DNA of 5,880 nt, taken from Clostridia bacterium. GTDB taxonomy: Bacteria; Bacillota; Clostridia; TANB77; CAG-508. Shown here piece after piece: positions 5,392 to 5,880 of the stretch. The DNA is taken from assembly GCA_900768805.1 (NCBI GenBank), contig CAAGEF010000107.1:1-5880 (forward strand), written 5' to 3'. Numbering within the stretch: the first letter of the stretch is position 1; each line of letters opens with the position of its first letter. Under the pieces are notes generated by a model. That model saw nothing but the letters and a program-made list of their open reading frames with translations, was not told the DNA's origin and did no database searches. Made by a program: the position numbers and the translations under genes.

Positions 5392-5880
5392 ATGGAAAAA
5401 GAAATTTTAAAAATGGTAGATCATACTTTATTAAAACCAGTAGCTGGTTTAGAAGATATAAAAAAATTATGTGATGATGCAATAAAATTTGAAGTTGCAT
5501 CAGTATGTATACCGCCATCATTTGTAAAAGAAGTAAAAGAATATGTTCAAGATAAAATGAAAATTTGTACTGTAATTGGATTTCCAAATGGATATAATAC
5601 AACTGCAGTAAAGGTTTTCGAAACAAAAGATGCAATTCAAAATGGAGCAGATGAAATAGATATGGTAATTAATATTGGAATGTTGAAGGATAAAAGATAT
5701 GACGATATTTTAAGAGAAATAAACGAAATTAAATCTGCGTGTGATGGAAATTTATTAAAAGTAATAATAGAAACATGTTTGTTATCTGATGATGAAAAAA
5801 TAAAAATGTGTGAAATTGTTTCAAATTCGAATGCAGATTATATAAAAACATCAACAGGATTTTCAACATCTGGTGCTACA
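5392..5880 (+). CDS. deoC: deoxyribose-phosphate aldolase (partial, 3' end beyond the window)
   Basis: DeoC is a class I aldolase that splits 2-deoxyribose-5-phosphate into glyceraldehyde-3-phosphate and acetaldehyde, the last step of deoxynucleoside breakdown in the cytoplasm. The 163 codons seen are about three quarters of the usual 220. Visible marks are the N-terminal DHTLLKP (10-16), VCIPPSFV (38-45), VIGFPNGYNTTAVKVFE (61-77), GADEIDMVINIG (85-96) with the catalytic Asp at 90, LLKVIIET (121-128) with Lys123, and IKTSTGFSTSGAT (151-163) with K152 as the Schiff-base lysine. The second active-site lysine should lie past the window. The start is ATG with GAGGT (5382-5386) five bases ahead. 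It has its own promoter 117 bases after the PHP gene. No partner deo genes are visible, but they may follow. Confidence 0.95.
   Translation, partial: MEKEILKMVDHTLLKPVAGLEDIKKLCDDAIKFEVASVCIPPSFVKEVKEYVQDKMKICTVIGFPNGYNTTAVKVFETKDAIQNGADEIDMVINIGMLKDKRYDDILREINEIKSACDGNLLKVIIETCLLSDDEKIKMCEIVSNSNADYIKTSTGFSTSGAT

Noticed and set aside
5372..5635. Minus-strand open frame of 87 codons
   Set aside because: It is antisense to deoC, which has clear active-site motifs. The low-complexity Leu-rich product is a shadow.
1..5880. CRISPR array, transposon ends or phage genes
   Set aside because: No regularly spaced repeats, no transposase or integrase motifs and no phage structural proteins were found in any frame.

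Overview
The window is very AT-rich, with strong AAGGAG-type ribosome binding sites, TTG used as a start codon, A/T-ending codons, and sigma-A-type promoters with 17-base spacers. This points to a low-GC Firmicute, most likely a gut or rumen Clostridia of the Lachnospiraceae type. The exact taxon cannot be read from the sequence alone.

Layout: (1) Positions 1-170 hold a possible tail of an upstream gene, a complete tRNA-Asn(GUU) with encoded CCA, and its hairpin terminator. (2) Positions 165-514 have no convincing gene. They contain an odd G-rich, CpG-containing patch at 191-275 in an AT-rich background. (3) Positions 515-1568 carry two extremely AT-rich overlapping reading frames. Together they look like one membrane protein split in two: a charged helix plus first membrane segment in frame one, and a second membrane segment plus soluble domain in frame two. 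The soluble part resembles the DUF3137 family from memory. (4) Positions 1629-2411 encode an inositol-monophosphatase-superfamily enzyme starting with TTG. (5) A perfect bidirectional terminator (2551-2597) separates it from purC, read from the minus strand and clearly richer in GC than its neighbours. (6) A divergent promoter region (about 3400-3540) drives purC one way and an unrecognised soluble protein (3613-4224) the other. That protein's gene has its own terminator. (7) A PHP-domain phosphoesterase (4381-5274) and the first 163 codons of deoC (from 5392, cut by the window end) follow, each with a good promoter.

The metabolic genes share a loose nucleotide theme. PurC makes purines, DeoC degrades deoxyribose phosphate, and the PHP and IMPase-family phosphatases belong to superfamilies that include enzymes acting on 3',5'-bisphosphonucleotides. 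There is no single operon: three terminators and four promoters divide the region into short transcription units.

I see no CRISPR array, transposase, integrase or recognisable defence system. The most unusual items are the split DUF3137-like gene pair with a perfect 16-bp TA hairpin just past the junction, the CGTAG/CGAG-rich intergenic patch, and operator-like inverted repeats overlying the purC and deoC promoters.
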